NCBI GenBank assembly: GCA_040388785.1
Contig: JAZKBD010000023.1
Coordinates: 62,001-126,000 of the forward strand
Length of the DNA stretch: 64,000 nt
DNA from: 66-474 sp040388785
GTDB lineage: Bacteria > Pseudomonadota > Gammaproteobacteria > Xanthomonadales > Rhodanobacteraceae
Reading direction: 5' to 3'
Shown one piece after another: positions 8,846 to 17,216 of the stretch. The notes below the pieces were generated by a model. It did no database searches, was not told where the DNA came from, and worked only from the letters and a program-made list of their open reading frames with translations. Each line of letters starts with the position of its first letter. Position 1 is the first letter of the stretch. The translations under genes were made by a program, and so were the position numbers.

Positions 8846-9118
8846 CTAGACATCGCCTGCTCTTGACTTGAACTTGTATTTGTTGCGAGGCGTTACTGTG
8901 GTGCTCGTCGCGGCCAGACGAAACTCCACAATATCCGAGCTTGATATTGCGTATTGGATCCAATCGTACAGCCACAACTCGCCGGCTTCCTCACACACGG
9001 CGGTGGCAAACACTTCCGGGCCGTCGGGCATCACCAGAACCGACAGATGCATATTTCTCACGTCAGGATGGCCGACAACGCCGAGCGATGAGCCATTCAC
9101 CAAGATTTCGTAATACAT
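8846..9118 (-). CDS. Hypothetical protein, AT-richer than its neighbours
   Basis: A 90-residue protein of unknown function beginning MYYEILVNGSSLGVVGHP. I do not recognise a family. It is soluble, mixed alpha/beta in appearance, with an acidic middle (VCEEAGELWLYDWIQYA) and a basic tail (PRNKYKFKSRAG). A GTG at 9130 overlapping the bfr stop codon is an alternative start that would add four residues. Codon use is visibly less G+C-rich than in flanking genes, and a REP-like repeat lies on its downstream side. Both suggest later acquisition, although it is placed as the distal gene of the bfd-bfr unit. Confidence 0.6.
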   Translation of the reverse strand: MYYEILVNGSSLGVVGHPDVRNMHLSVLVMPDGPEVFATAVCEEAGELWLYDWIQYAISSSDIVEFRLAATSTTVTPRNKYKFKSRAGDV

Positions 9119-9129
9119 GGATAAGAGCA

Positions 9130-9600
9130 CTAACTGCGAATATGCGTCTGCAGGTATCGCTCCAACCCAACCTGTTCAATCAAGCCAAGTTGCGTTTCCA
9201 GCCAATCGATGTGTTCTTCTTCGGAATGCATGATGTCGGCGAACAGGCTGCGGCTGACGTAGTCGCCGGCTTTTTCGCAATGCGCGATCGCGGCTTGCAG
9301 GTCGGGTAGCGCTTGGCGTTCCAGCCTCAGGTCGCACTCGATGCATTCCTTCGGGGTTTGGCCGATCAGCAGCTTGCCGAGTTTCTGCAGGTTGGGCAGG
9401 CCGTCCAGGAACAGGATGCGTTCGATCAGGCGATCGGCGTGCTTCATCTCGTCGATCGACTCGGCGCGCTCGTGTTCGGCCAGTTCCCTGAAGCCCCAGT
9501 TGTCGTACATCCGGTAGTGCAGGAAATACTGGTTGATCGCGATCAGCTCGTTGCCCAGCGTCTTGTTGAGATGCTCGATGACCTGCTTGTCGCCTTTCAT
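9130..9600 (-). CDS. bfr: Bacterioferritin
   Basis: A 156-residue haem-containing ferritin that assembles into 24-subunit iron-storage shells. All expected residues are present: ferroxidase ligands Glu18, Glu51, His54, Glu94, Glu127 and His130, and the haem-ligating Met52 in DEMKHADR. Length is exactly typical. AAGGAG lies just upstream of the ATG at 9600. The bfd gene lies 111 bp upstream on the same strand, so a shared transcript carrying the iron-release ferredoxin and the storage shell is likely. Confidence 0.97.
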   Translation of the reverse strand: MKGDKQVIEHLNKTLGNELIAINQYFLHYRMYDNWGFRELAEHERAESIDEMKHADRLIERILFLDGLPNLQKLGKLLIGQTPKECIECDLRLERQALPDLQAAIAHCEKAGDYVSRSLFADIMHSEEEHIDWLETQLGLIEQVGLERYLQTHIRS

Positions 9601-9711
9601 GCTGGACTCCTTGTGCGAAAGGACGCGCGCAACACACGCGATGTCCGCGACTATACCGCCCGATGCGGCAGCGCGACGGAGTGATTATCGATTGCAGCTG
9701 CTGCGCGTTTT

Positions 9712-9912
9712 TCAGGCGGCGACGGGCAGCGCGGCAGCGCAGCGCTCGGAGTCGAGCGCGTGTTCGACCAGTTCACGCGCTTCGCCCTCGCAACATCCGC
9801 AGCACGTGGTGCAGCCGGTGCGGGTCTGCACGTCTTCGAACGTGCGCGCGCCGCGTGCGATCGCGTGGCGGATGTCATGATCGGAAACGGCTTGGCAGAC
9901 ACAAACGTACAT
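9712..9912 (-). CDS. bfd: Bacterioferritin-associated ferredoxin
   Basis: A 66-residue [2Fe-2S] protein that docks on bacterioferritin and reduces the stored ferric iron for release. The N-terminus MYVCVCQAVSDHDIR and the cysteine pattern Cys4, Cys6, Cys38, Cys41 match Bfd. The segment from 34 to 41 (CTTCCGCC) contains three further cysteines, more than in the E. coli protein. A candidate Fur box sits about 45 bp upstream, consistent with derepression in iron starvation. Confidence 0.92.
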   Translation of the reverse strand: MYVCVCQAVSDHDIRHAIARGARTFEDVQTRTGCTTCCGCCEGEARELVEHALDSERCAAALPVAA

Positions 9913-9956
9913 GGCGGATTCTTCGAGTGGGTTTGCTCGACGAACGCCATTTGAAC

Positions 9957-9975
9957 GCGAATGCGAATGATTGTC
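9957..9975. promoter_or_regulatory. Candidate Fur box upstream of bfd-bfr
   Basis: The 19-bp stretch GCGAATGCGAATGATTGTC matches the classical Fur consensus at 13 of 19 positions by hand count. It lies 45-63 bp upstream of the bfd start and touches the last codons of rppH. Iron-dependent repression of bfd is the known pattern in E. coli. Confidence 0.5.
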
Positions 9976-10489
9976 AAGTAGCTTTGGGGAAGCCCACGCC
10001 AATCTCGACCGAGCACGCCGCTTCGACCAGCGGCGCGAAATAGCGCAAGGCGCGGCGGTAGACGTCGCGCTTGAAATCCACCACGTGTTCGGCCGGATAC
10101 CAGAAATCGACCCAGCGCCAGACGTCGAATTCCGGCGTGGCATGACTGTCCAGCCGGAACGCTTCGTCATCGTCCAGCATCCTGAGCAGGAACCATACCT
10201 GCTTCTGGCCGATGCAGGTCGGCCGCTGCCCGCGCCGCACGTAGCGCGGCGGCAACCGGTAGCGCAGCCAGCCGTGGGTCGAGCCGAGAACTTCGACCTG
10301 GTCCGCGCGCAGGCCGGTTTCTTCCTCCAGCTCGCGGTACATCGCTTCGTCCGGAGTTTCGTCCGTATTCATGCCTCCTTGCGGGAACTGCCAGCCGTCG
10401 CGCTGCACGCGCCGCGCCCAGAACACCTGGCCACGCGCGTTCAGCAGCACGATGCCTACATTCAGGCGGTAGCCGTCCACGTCGATCAT
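9974..10489 (-). CDS. rppH: RNA pyrophosphohydrolase RppH
   Basis: A 171-residue Nudix hydrolase that removes pyrophosphate from 5'-triphosphate mRNAs, starting 5'-end-dependent decay. The Nudix box spans residues 38-60 (GGMNTDETPDEAMYRELEEE and TGL). The RppH-specific surroundings are present: MIDVDGYRLNVGIVL at the start, FWARR, WQFPQGG, and WVDFWYP followed by VVDFKRDVYRRAL near the C-terminus. Slightly longer than the minimal enzyme, as in other Xanthomonadales. Confidence 0.95.
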   Translation of the reverse strand: MIDVDGYRLNVGIVLLNARGQVFWARRVQRDGWQFPQGGMNTDETPDEAMYRELEEETGLRADQVEVLGSTHGWLRYRLPPRYVRRGQRPTCIGQKQVWFLLRMLDDDEAFRLDSHATPEFDVWRWVDFWYPAEHVVDFKRDVYRRALRYFAPLVEAACSVEIGVGFPKAT

Positions 10490-10642
10490 GGCCCGGATTC
10501 AAACACAGCCCGCGAACCTTCGGCAAGTGCGGCTGCGCTAACGCCGACGTGAACGGTTGCGGGTTTCCGTGGTCGTATTCGTGCGTGGTTGCGCCTGCCG
10601 CCACGGCTGGGTATAAGCGACCGACTCGACATCCGCATCCGC

Positions 10643-11368
10643 ATGGCTTCGACGATCTTCCACCATTGGCTGGACCAGTTCCACGCACTCCCGAAAACGC
10701 GCCAACGCTGGCTGATCGGCGCCGCGGGCGTGCTCGCGTTCGCGGTGATCTTCACGCTGGGCGCGCTGTTCGGACGTGGCGTCGGATTTCCCAACGGACT
10801 CGAGTCCCGCGCACACCGCCTGGCTGCCCGCAATGCCGAACTGGAAAGCCAGAACCAGAGCCTGGTCCAGCAGCAGCAGACGGCGAACACGACCATCGCC
10901 GCGCTGAAGCAGGCCATGGCCAGCCACGATGTCGAGATGCAGACGCTGAAGCAGGAGCAGGCGTTCTACGCCAAGCTGATCGGCATCGACGGCAGCCGCT
11001 CGGGACTCGGCGTGCACAACGTCGCGCTGGCGCCGGTGAAGAACACCAACGCGTGGAACTTCACCGTCACCCTGGTCAACACCGCGGAAAATGCGGACTC
11101 GGCGCGCGGCAAGCTGACGGTCGCGGTCGAAGGCGTGCTGGGCGGCAAGCTGACCACGCTCGACTGGGCGCACCTGGCCGGTGCCGCCGGCAAGGACGGC
11201 ATCCCGTTCGCGTTCAAGTTCTTCCAGCAGGTGCAGGGTTCGCTGGCGCTGCCCAAAGGTTTCGTTCCCAACCGCATCACGGTCACGCTGCAGCCGGCTG
11301 GCGGGCCCAGCATCACCCGCACGCTCGACTGGAGCGCGGCCACGGCCATCACGGCTCCCGCGCCTTGA
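10643..11368 (+). CDS. Membrane-anchored coiled-coil protein (DUF6776-like)
   Basis: A 241-residue protein with an N-terminal transmembrane helix at about 22-43 (WLIGAAGVLAFAVIFTLGAL), then a short coiled coil rich in Gln, Asn and Ala at about 55-110, then a periplasmic beta-rich domain. The layout matches the uncharacterised DUF6776 family often found near erpA in this order; the family name is from memory of such neighbourhoods. The ATG at 10643 is preferred over an in-frame codon at 10589 because it places the positive-inside anchor normally. erpA begins 42 bp downstream. Confidence 0.7.
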   Translation: MASTIFHHWLDQFHALPKTRQRWLIGAAGVLAFAVIFTLGALFGRGVGFPNGLESRAHRLAARNAELESQNQSLVQQQQTANTTIAALKQAMASHDVEMQTLKQEQAFYAKLIGIDGSRSGLGVHNVALAPVKNTNAWNFTVTLVNTAENADSARGKLTVAVEGVLGGKLTTLDWAHLAGAAGKDGIPFAFKFFQQVQGSLALPKGFVPNRITVTLQPAGGPSITRTLDWSAATAITAPAP

Positions 11369-11410
11369 TCGGCCGCGGCACCGCCTCCATCATGTTGTCG
11401 AGGTGCATGC

Positions 11411-11764
11411 ATGAACGACATTTCCACTCCCGCCGAACCCGCGCTCAGGATTTCCGACGCTGCGCTGGGACGCGTGCGCGAATTGATCGCCGAAGAGGGC
11501 AACCCGGCGCTGAAATTGCGCGTGTTCATCGAAGGCGGCGGCTGCTCGGGCTTCCAGTACGGCTTCAGTTTCGACGAAGCACGTGCCGATGACGACTACG
11601 TGCTCGATCGCGAAGGCGTGGAATTCCTCATCGATCCCTTAAGCATGCAATACCTCGAAGGCGCAGAGGTCGATTACGTGGAAGAGTTGTCGGGCGCGCA
11701 GTTCGTGATCCACAACCCGAACGCGAAGACGACGTGCGGGTGTGGCAGTTCCTTTGCCGCCTAG
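11411..11764 (+). CDS. erpA: Iron-sulfur cluster insertion protein ErpA
   Basis: A 117-residue A-type iron-sulfur carrier that delivers clusters to apo-enzymes, including those of isoprenoid synthesis. The three ligand cysteines are in GGGCSGF and the C-terminal CGCGSSF. Length and C-terminus are typical for ErpA rather than IscA. GAGGTG precedes the ATG by 5 nt. Confidence 0.95.
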   Translation: MNDISTPAEPALRISDAALGRVRELIAEEGNPALKLRVFIEGGGCSGFQYGFSFDEARADDDYVLDREGVEFLIDPLSMQYLEGAEVDYVEELSGAQFVIHNPNAKTTCGCGSSFAA

Positions 11765-11846
11765 CTTTGTCATGCGATCATCCCTGATCGCCGTGTTCCC
11801 GAACTGACGTGCGCGAGCGGTCATCCGCGAATACGAAACACCACCA

Positions 11847-11886
11847 CGGCCATTCTTGGCCTGACTGCTCACAACAGCCGCTTCGA
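11847..11886 (+). repeat. Dispersed intergenic repeat, copy B
   Basis: Reads GGCCATTCTTGGCCTGACT, then CTCACAACAGCCGCTTCGA. It matches copy D at 21744-21777 (inverted) closely over about 32 bp, and shares its second half with copies A and C. It lies between erpA and nudC, 27 bp before the nudC start. Confidence 0.55.
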
Positions 11887-11912
11887 ACGAGCCTTGCTGA
11901 GGCTCCTACTTC

Positions 11913-12839
11913 ATGAGCTCAGCGGGCCGCACGCGCCTCAATACCTTCACCTGTTCGCCGCTCGACCGCTGCGGCGAACATCGCGCGAATGCGGAATGGA
12001 TGGCTGCGCAATGCGCGGCCGCCCACGCGCGCTGGCTGCCGTTCGACAGCGAGGGCCGCGCGCCGGTGCGCGAGCATCGGTTGTGCTGGATCGGCGCCGG
12101 CAAGCTCGCGCCCGATGCGCCGGCCAATTTTCTCGGCTGCATCGCGGGCACGCCGCTTTACGCGCTGCGCGAACCGGTGGAGCACGCGACGACATTTCCG
12201 GAAGCGCAGTGGCTCGATCTGCGCACGGCCGCATCCGAACTCGAACGTGACGATGCGGCCGTGTTCGCCTACGCGCGCGGTCTCGCCAACTGGCAAGCCG
12301 CCATGCGTTATTGCAACTACTGCGGCGCGCCGCTCGCGCTCATCGACGGCGGCCATCGCGCAGCATGCGGGGATTGTGGTCGTCTGCATTTTCCGCGCAC
12401 CGATGCCGCGATCATCGTGATCGTCGAACACGGTGACGCGTGCCTGCTCGGACGACAGGCTGCATGGCGTCCGCGCCAATATTCGACGCTGGCGGGATTC
12501 GTGGAGCCGGGTGAGTCGCTGGCCGACGCAGTGCGCCGCGAAGTGCGCGAAGAAACCGGCGTCGAGATCTTCGATTGCGATTTCCATTCCTCGCAACCGT
12601 GGCCGTTTCCGGCGTCGCTGATGCTCGGTTTCACCGCGACCGCGGCGGGACGCACGATAAACCTGGCCGACGGCGAACTCGAAGCCGCGCGCTGGTTCAC
12701 CGCGCAGGAAATCGTCGACGGGCTGCGCGATGGCACGTTGCGCGTCTCCACGCCGCTGTCGATTTCCTATCGACTGATCGAACATTGGCTGCGCACGCGC
12801 GCAGGCATCGAATTGTCCGGATTGCCGCGCGCAGGTTGA
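11913..12839 (+). CDS. nudC: NAD+ diphosphatase / RNA decapping enzyme NudC
   Basis: A 308-residue Nudix enzyme that splits NADH to NMNH and AMP and removes NAD caps from RNA 5' ends. A zinc-ribbon is formed by Cys134, Cys137, Cys152 and Cys155. The Nudix box follows at about 195-216 (GFVEPGES, REVREETG). The NudC-specific SQPWPFP motif at 228-234 confirms the subfamily. The N-terminal NADH-pyrophosphatase domain is complete. Confidence 0.95.
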   Translation: MSSAGRTRLNTFTCSPLDRCGEHRANAEWMAAQCAAAHARWLPFDSEGRAPVREHRLCWIGAGKLAPDAPANFLGCIAGTPLYALREPVEHATTFPEAQWLDLRTAASELERDDAAVFAYARGLANWQAAMRYCNYCGAPLALIDGGHRAACGDCGRLHFPRTDAAIIVIVEHGDACLLGRQAAWRPRQYSTLAGFVEPGESLADAVRREVREETGVEIFDCDFHSSQPWPFPASLMLGFTATAAGRTINLADGELEAARWFTAQEIVDGLRDGTLRVSTPLSISYRLIEHWLRTRAGIELSGLPRAG

Positions 12840-12899
12840 TCGCGCCTGTCGACCGTCCCGTTACAATCGCGCCGGACACTCGCGTAAATCAGGGGCTCG

Positions 12900-13760
12900 A
12901 TGGCCATCGAACTCGTTGCCGCACTGATCGTGCTGCTGGTGCTGATCGTCTGGCCCGGCAATGTCGCGAACTTGCGCCAATTCGGCTGGTATCACCGCTG
13001 GCTCGCCGCGCTCGATTTCGCGGAGGGCGGCGGCAGGGTTGCGCTCGCGCTGATCCTGCCGGTGGTGGTGTGCGCGGTCATCGCGCATTTCCTGCAGGGC
13101 TGGCTGCTGGTGGTCGCCGCGCTCGCGTTCGCGGTGCTGATCCTGTTTTACACGTTCGGCCCGCGTGAACTCGAAAGCGATTTCGAGGCGGTGCTGCACG
13201 ACGACGATCCAGCCACGCGCCTCGTCATCGCGCAGAACCTGCGCAGCGTTCCCGATGGCGCGCCGCGCGCGTTCACCGCGCCCGAACTGGTCGAAGCCGC
13301 GGTGATGGCATCGCTGCGGCGGCGTTTCGGTGTGTTGTTCTGGTTTTTCCTGCTGGGCCCGGCCGGCGCGTTGGGTTACCGGCTGGCCTGGGTCACGACT
13401 GAAACCACCGATCCGCGCACGCGCCAGGCGGCGAGGCGTTTCGCGTATGCGCTCGACTGGATTCCCGCGCACCTGATGGTGCTGGCGATGGCGCTGGTTT
13501 CCAATTTCGATGCCGTGGCCGGCACGTGGCGCGCATGGCATGGGCAGCCCGGGCATTCGATGGAGAACCTCGATCCCGATTTCCTGGCAGCGGTGGCGCG
13601 TTCGAGCGTGGATGCGGACATCGAAGCCGGCGATGGTCCCAGCACCGACACGCACGACCCGCTCATCGAACTTGCGGATGCGCGACGCCTGATGCTGCGG
13701 GTGCTGATCGTGTGGCTCGCCGTGGTGGCGCTGATTGTGCTGGCCGGCTGGGTCGCCTGA
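12900..13760 (+). CDS. ampE: AmpE-like regulatory membrane protein
   Basis: A 286-residue inner-membrane protein of the AmpE/CobD-like family. In enterobacteria AmpE is encoded beside AmpD and is implicated in beta-lactamase induction signalling; its exact activity is unclear. Hydrophobic segments at about 5-20, 50-85, 140-160, 190-205 and 265-285 and the motifs FGPRELESDF, FWFFLLGPAGAL and RFAYALDWIPA match the family. AGGGG precedes the ATG at 12900. No ampD is visible in this window. Confidence 0.85.
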   Translation: MAIELVAALIVLLVLIVWPGNVANLRQFGWYHRWLAALDFAEGGGRVALALILPVVVCAVIAHFLQGWLLVVAALAFAVLILFYTFGPRELESDFEAVLHDDDPATRLVIAQNLRSVPDGAPRAFTAPELVEAAVMASLRRRFGVLFWFFLLGPAGALGYRLAWVTTETTDPRTRQAARRFAYALDWIPAHLMVLAMALVSNFDAVAGTWRAWHGQPGHSMENLDPDFLAAVARSSVDADIEAGDGPSTDTHDPLIELADARRLMLRVLIVWLAVVALIVLAGWVA

Positions 13761-13764
13761 CTTG

Positions 13765-14520
13765 TCAGGGCGCGATCAGCCGTTCCATTTCAGCCTTGAG
13801 GATGGCGCCGTGTTCGCGCAGCCAGTCGCGTTGTGCCTGGTAGCCCGGCATCAGCTCGCCGACACGCGTCCAGAAGCGCGGCGCGTGGCTGCGCACTTTC
13901 AGGTGACACATCTCGTGCACCAGCACGTAGCGCAGCGCGGCGGGTGGCGCGAGCGCGAGCGCCAGGTCGAGCGTGATGCGGTCGCGCGCATCGAGGCTGC
14001 CCCACAGGCTTTTCAGCGATTTGATGCGCAGTCCGGTGGGCGCGGCATCGAGGCGTTCGGATGCGTGCGCCATCCAGCGCGACAGGTCGCGCCGCATGTG
14101 GGTTTCGAGGAACGCCGCGAGCAGGTTGCGCGCGGCCGGCATCGCGGTGGTGAACGGGCGCGGCACGTGCAGGCGCAGCTCGTCGCCGAGATATTCGATG
14201 CGCGGATATTCACTTTCGCGCCACGTGAGTTCGACGCTCTCGCCGCGCAACGGAATCAACGTGGGCACGCCGGGTTTCAGCGGCGGCGGACCGCGGCGCG
14301 GCACGCGCAGTTCGGACAGCTTGCGTTCCAGCCAGTCGCTGTTTTCGCGCAGGAACGCGTACACCTGCGCGGGATGGGTGCCGCGCGGATACGAAATGCG
14401 CGCACCGTGCGAAGTGACCGACAGGCGCAGACGACGCGCGCGAGGGTGCATGGCCTTCAACACCTTGATGGTGCCGCCCTTGCCCGTCGCCAGTTCGAGG
14501 AAGTCGCCTTCCGGGGTCAT
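13765..14520 (-). CDS. YgjP-like zinc metallopeptidase domain protein
   Basis: A 251-residue protein of the YgjP/DUF45 (SprT-like) family. The zinc-binding HExxH motif is HEMCH at 202-206, with a third candidate ligand His212 in KVRSHAPRFW. The N-terminal half is the usual beta-rich region (ARRLRLSVTSHGARISYP). The substrate is unknown. The ATG at 14520 overlaps the rdgC stop codon as ATGA, so the two genes are translationally coupled. Confidence 0.85.
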   Translation of the reverse strand: MTPEGDFLELATGKGGTIKVLKAMHPRARRLRLSVTSHGARISYPRGTHPAQVYAFLRENSDWLERKLSELRVPRRGPPPLKPGVPTLIPLRGESVELTWRESEYPRIEYLGDELRLHVPRPFTTAMPAARNLLAAFLETHMRRDLSRWMAHASERLDAAPTGLRIKSLKSLWGSLDARDRITLDLALALAPPAALRYVLVHEMCHLKVRSHAPRFWTRVGELMPGYQAQRDWLREHGAILKAEMERLIAP

Positions 14521-15443
14521 GCCGCCTTCTTGCTGCTCTCGTCGGGGCGTTCCAGCCCGAACCATTGTTGCAAACCCTCGAACAGCCGTTCGAGCTCCAG
14601 TGTCATCAAGGCGAAGCGTGCATCGAGTTCGGCTTCCGCGGAGTCACGCCCGTCGGCGTCAAGCGAATCCTGCACGACGTCGAGAAAACGCAACTTGCGG
14701 ATTACGAGGTCCTCGCCGAGCACGAAACTGGCGCGGTCTTCGAACTGCAAGCCGAGCTGGAACACCTGCTTGCCTTGTTTGAGATGCGCCCGGACTTCGG
14801 CGCTTTCAAGTTCCTGCTTGCGGCAGCGGATGATCGCCCCGCCGGCCGGATCGCGCAGCTCGCATTCGTCGCCAAGTGCGAGCCCATCGGGTAGCTTGCC
14901 ATGCGCCAGCCATTGCGTCATCAGGGCGCGCGGGGTTTCGGCGGCGGCCAGCGGCTGGGCGGGAAAGCTGCCCAGCGCCTCGCGCAAGCTCGTCAGGGCG
15001 GTTTCGGCCGCCTTGCGGCTGGCCGTGTCCAGCACCAGCCAGCCGTTTTTCGAATCCAGGTAAACACTTAGCCGCGACGGCCGGACGAAGGCCTGGGGCA
15101 GCAGGACGTCCAGCACTTCGGCCTTGATCGCGCGGCGCTGGCGTCCCCCGACCGGCTTGCCGCGGCGTTCAGCTTCCTTGCGCAGGCGCTTGCCCAGCTC
15201 GGCGTTGACCACCGCGGCCGGCAGCAGCTTTTCCTCGCTGCCGAGGGTGACCAGCGTTGCCTTGCCAACCGTATGGCTCAGCATTTCGGAATCGGGGCCG
15301 AACGGCGACACGAAGCCCCGCGTGGCGAGTTCTAGCGGACCGCAGGCGCGCAGGGCGTGATCGGCGAGCGTGGCATCCAGATCCTTCAGCGATTTGGCGA
15401 CGGCGGGCGAGAAACGGAACAGGGTGAGATTGCGGAAGAACAT
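14517..15443 (-). CDS. rdgC: Recombination-associated protein RdgC
   Basis: A 308-residue DNA-binding protein that forms a ring-shaped dimer on duplex DNA and restrains RecA. The start MFFRNLTLFRFS, the central KAEVLDVLLPQAF and the acidic C-terminal helix are characteristic, and the length matches. The ATG at 15443 is the conserved start; the frame stays open further upstream by chance. Confidence 0.95.
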   Translation of the reverse strand: MFFRNLTLFRFSPAVAKSLKDLDATLADHALRACGPLELATRGFVSPFGPDSEMLSHTVGKATLVTLGSEEKLLPAAVVNAELGKRLRKEAERRGKPVGGRQRRAIKAEVLDVLLPQAFVRPSRLSVYLDSKNGWLVLDTASRKAAETALTSLREALGSFPAQPLAAAETPRALMTQWLAHGKLPDGLALGDECELRDPAGGAIIRCRKQELESAEVRAHLKQGKQVFQLGLQFEDRASFVLGEDLVIRKLRFLDVVQDSLDADGRDSAEAELDARFALMTLELERLFEGLQQWFGLERPDESSKKAA

Positions 15444-15540
15444 TGATAGAGCCGTAAATGGAGAATAGTCAATGGGGAATGGAAGGATCTGGCGTTCGGT
15501 TCGGAGATGCGGTTTTTTAAAAGATTCCCGATCCCGATTT

Positions 15541-16401
15541 TCAATTTCCGTCCAGCCACGCGTGAGCATCCGGCCGCGATGTCTCACTGCGCGAGCCGAG
15601 CGCAGCGAAGTCGAACAGTTCGGCATCGGCCAGATGCGAAGGCACGACGTGCGCGAGTGCGCGGAACATGGCTTCGCTGCGGCCGGGATGTTCGCGCTCC
15701 CATGCATCCAGCATCCGCCGCACCTGCTTGCGTTGCAGGTTTTTCTGCGAGCCGCACAGGTTGCATGGAATGATCGGGAATGCGCGTTGTGCGGCGTACT
15801 CGGCGATCTCGGTTTCGCGGCAATACGCGAGTGGCCGGATCAGCACGTGCTTGCCGTCGTCGGACAAGAGTTTCGGCGGCATCGCCTTCAGCGTGCCGCC
15901 ATGAAAAAGGTTCAGGAAAAACGTGGCGAGGATGTCGTCGCGATGATGGCCCAGCGCGATCTTGTTGAAGCCTTCGCGTTCCGCGAAGGCATACAGCGCG
16001 CCACGCCGCAGCCGCGAGCACAGGCTGCACAGCGTCTTGCCTTCGGGCACCACGCGCGTGACGACGCTGTAGGTGTCCTGCTCGATCACGTGGAACGGCA
16101 CGCCGCGCGCGCGGCAATGATCCGGAATCACGTGTTCGGGAAAACCCGGCTGCTTCTGGTCCAGATTCACCGCGACCAATTCGAAGCGAACCGGCGCCTT
16201 CGCCTGCAATGACAGCAGGAGATCCAGCAGCGTCCAGGAATCCTTGCCGCCCGACAGGCACACCATCACCCGGTCGCCGTCTTCGATCAGGTTGTAATCG
16301 GCGATGGCCCGGCCGACCGCATGGCGCAGCCGTTTGGCAAGCCGCGCGGCCTCGTGCGCCTGCTTGCGATTGGTGGAGTGGAGGCGGTCGACGGCTGGCA
16401 T
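15541..16401 (-). CDS. ttcA: tRNA 2-thiocytidine synthetase TtcA
   Basis: A 286-residue ATP- and iron-sulfur-dependent enzyme that thiolates cytidine 32 of certain tRNAs. The PP-loop is SGGKDS at 50-55. The paired cysteines Cys125/Cys128 (CSLC) and Cys213/Cys216 (CNLC) are the cluster and catalytic cysteines of the TtcA family. Length is normal. The 97 bp before rdgC contain a T-rich run but no evident hairpin. Confidence 0.95.
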   Translation of the reverse strand: MPAVDRLHSTNRKQAHEAARLAKRLRHAVGRAIADYNLIEDGDRVMVCLSGGKDSWTLLDLLLSLQAKAPVRFELVAVNLDQKQPGFPEHVIPDHCRARGVPFHVIEQDTYSVVTRVVPEGKTLCSLCSRLRRGALYAFAEREGFNKIALGHHRDDILATFFLNLFHGGTLKAMPPKLLSDDGKHVLIRPLAYCRETEIAEYAAQRAFPIIPCNLCGSQKNLQRKQVRRMLDAWEREHPGRSEAMFRALAHVVPSHLADAELFDFAALGSRSETSRPDAHAWLDGN

Positions 16402-16447
16402 GAACGGGCCAGTTTAGCGCGCCCGGCGGCGGCGCTACACTGCCGCC

Positions 16448-16657
16448 ATGCAGCCCGACGATGATCCCGCCACGCTGGTCCGGCGTCTGACCGAATTGCG
16501 CGAGGAACACCGCGACCTCGATGTCGCGATCACGAGACTGGCGGGCGATGCGGGCTGCGACCAGCTGCAGCTGAGCCGCCTGAAAAAGCGCAAGCTGAAG
16601 CTCAAGGACATGATCGCGTATTTCGAGAACAAGCTGATCCCCGACCTCGATGCTTGA
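16448..16657 (+). CDS. YdcH-like small helical protein (DUF465)
   Basis: A 69-residue, highly charged helical protein. The pattern RLTELREEHRDLDVAI followed by LKKRKLKLKDMI matches the DUF465/YdcH family, whose function is unknown. It is divergent from ttcA (46 bp) and overlaps the start of the acetyltransferase gene by 8 bp, so the two are probably coupled. Confidence 0.88.
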   Translation: MQPDDDPATLVRRLTELREEHRDLDVAITRLAGDAGCDQLQLSRLKKRKLKLKDMIAYFENKLIPDLDA

Positions 16658-17216
16658 GCCCATCGTGCTGGAAAACGCGTTGGTCGCGCTGGAGCCGCTG
16701 ACGCTCGATCATGTCGCCGGCCTGGAACAGGCTGCCGCCGACGGCGAGCTGTGGAACCTGCGCGTGACCTACGTGCCGCCGCCGGGTGCGATGCGCGCGT
16801 ATGNNNNNNNNNNCGCCGGCGAATCACTGCCGTTCGCGGTGCGCGACAAGCGCGACGGCACGATCGCGGGCAGCACGCGCTACTACGACTTCAAATCCGA
16901 TGTGCCGCGCATCCTGATCGGTTACACGTGGTATGGCGCGAGCCGCCAGCGCACGCACGTCAACACCGCGTGCAAGCTGCTGCTGGCGAGTCACGCCTTC
17001 GACACGCTCGGTTGCGCGGCGGTCGGTTGGGAAACCGACATCCTCAACACGCGTTCGCAACAGGCGATCGAACGCCTGGGCGCGCATCGCGACGGCGTGT
17101 TGCGGCAGCACAAGCTGCGTCACGACGGCACGATCCGGGACAGCGTCGAGTATTCGGTGATCGCGGCCGAATGGCCGGCAATGCGCAGCCGGCTTACGGC
17201 GAAGCTTGCCCGCTGA
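16650..17216 (+). CDS. GNAT-family acetyltransferase (contains an assembly gap)
   Basis: About 188 residues of a RimJ/RimL-type N-acetyltransferase: LEPLTLDHVAGLEQAA at the start, LPFAVRDKRDGTIAGSTRYYD, and a C-terminal acetyl-CoA-binding half (HVNTACKLLLASHAFD, NTRSQQAIERLGA). Ten N bases interrupt the gene after codon 51; the reading frame happens to continue, but the true number of missing bases is unknown. Proteins of this kind normally have several more residues between the AY and LPF blocks. The 3' end overlaps that of plsB by 23 bp in convergent orientation. Confidence 0.8.
   Translation: MLEPIVLENALVALEPLTLDHVAGLEQAAADGELWNLRVTYVPPPGAMRAYXXXXAGESLPFAVRDKRDGTIAGSTRYYDFKSDVPRILIGYTWYGASRQRTHVNTACKLLLASHAFDTLGCAAVGWETDILNTRSQQAIERLGAHRDGVLRQHKLRHDGTIRDSVEYSVIAAEWPAMRSRLTAKLAR
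16804..16813. other. Assembly gap of ten N
   Basis: A run of exactly ten undetermined bases inside the GNAT gene. This is a scaffolding placeholder and not a measured length. Confidence 0.95.

Noticed and set aside
9651..10170. Longer forms of bfd beginning upstream of 9912
   Set aside because: The extra residues overlap rppH and the Fur-box region; Bfd proteins start with MYVC at the N-terminus.
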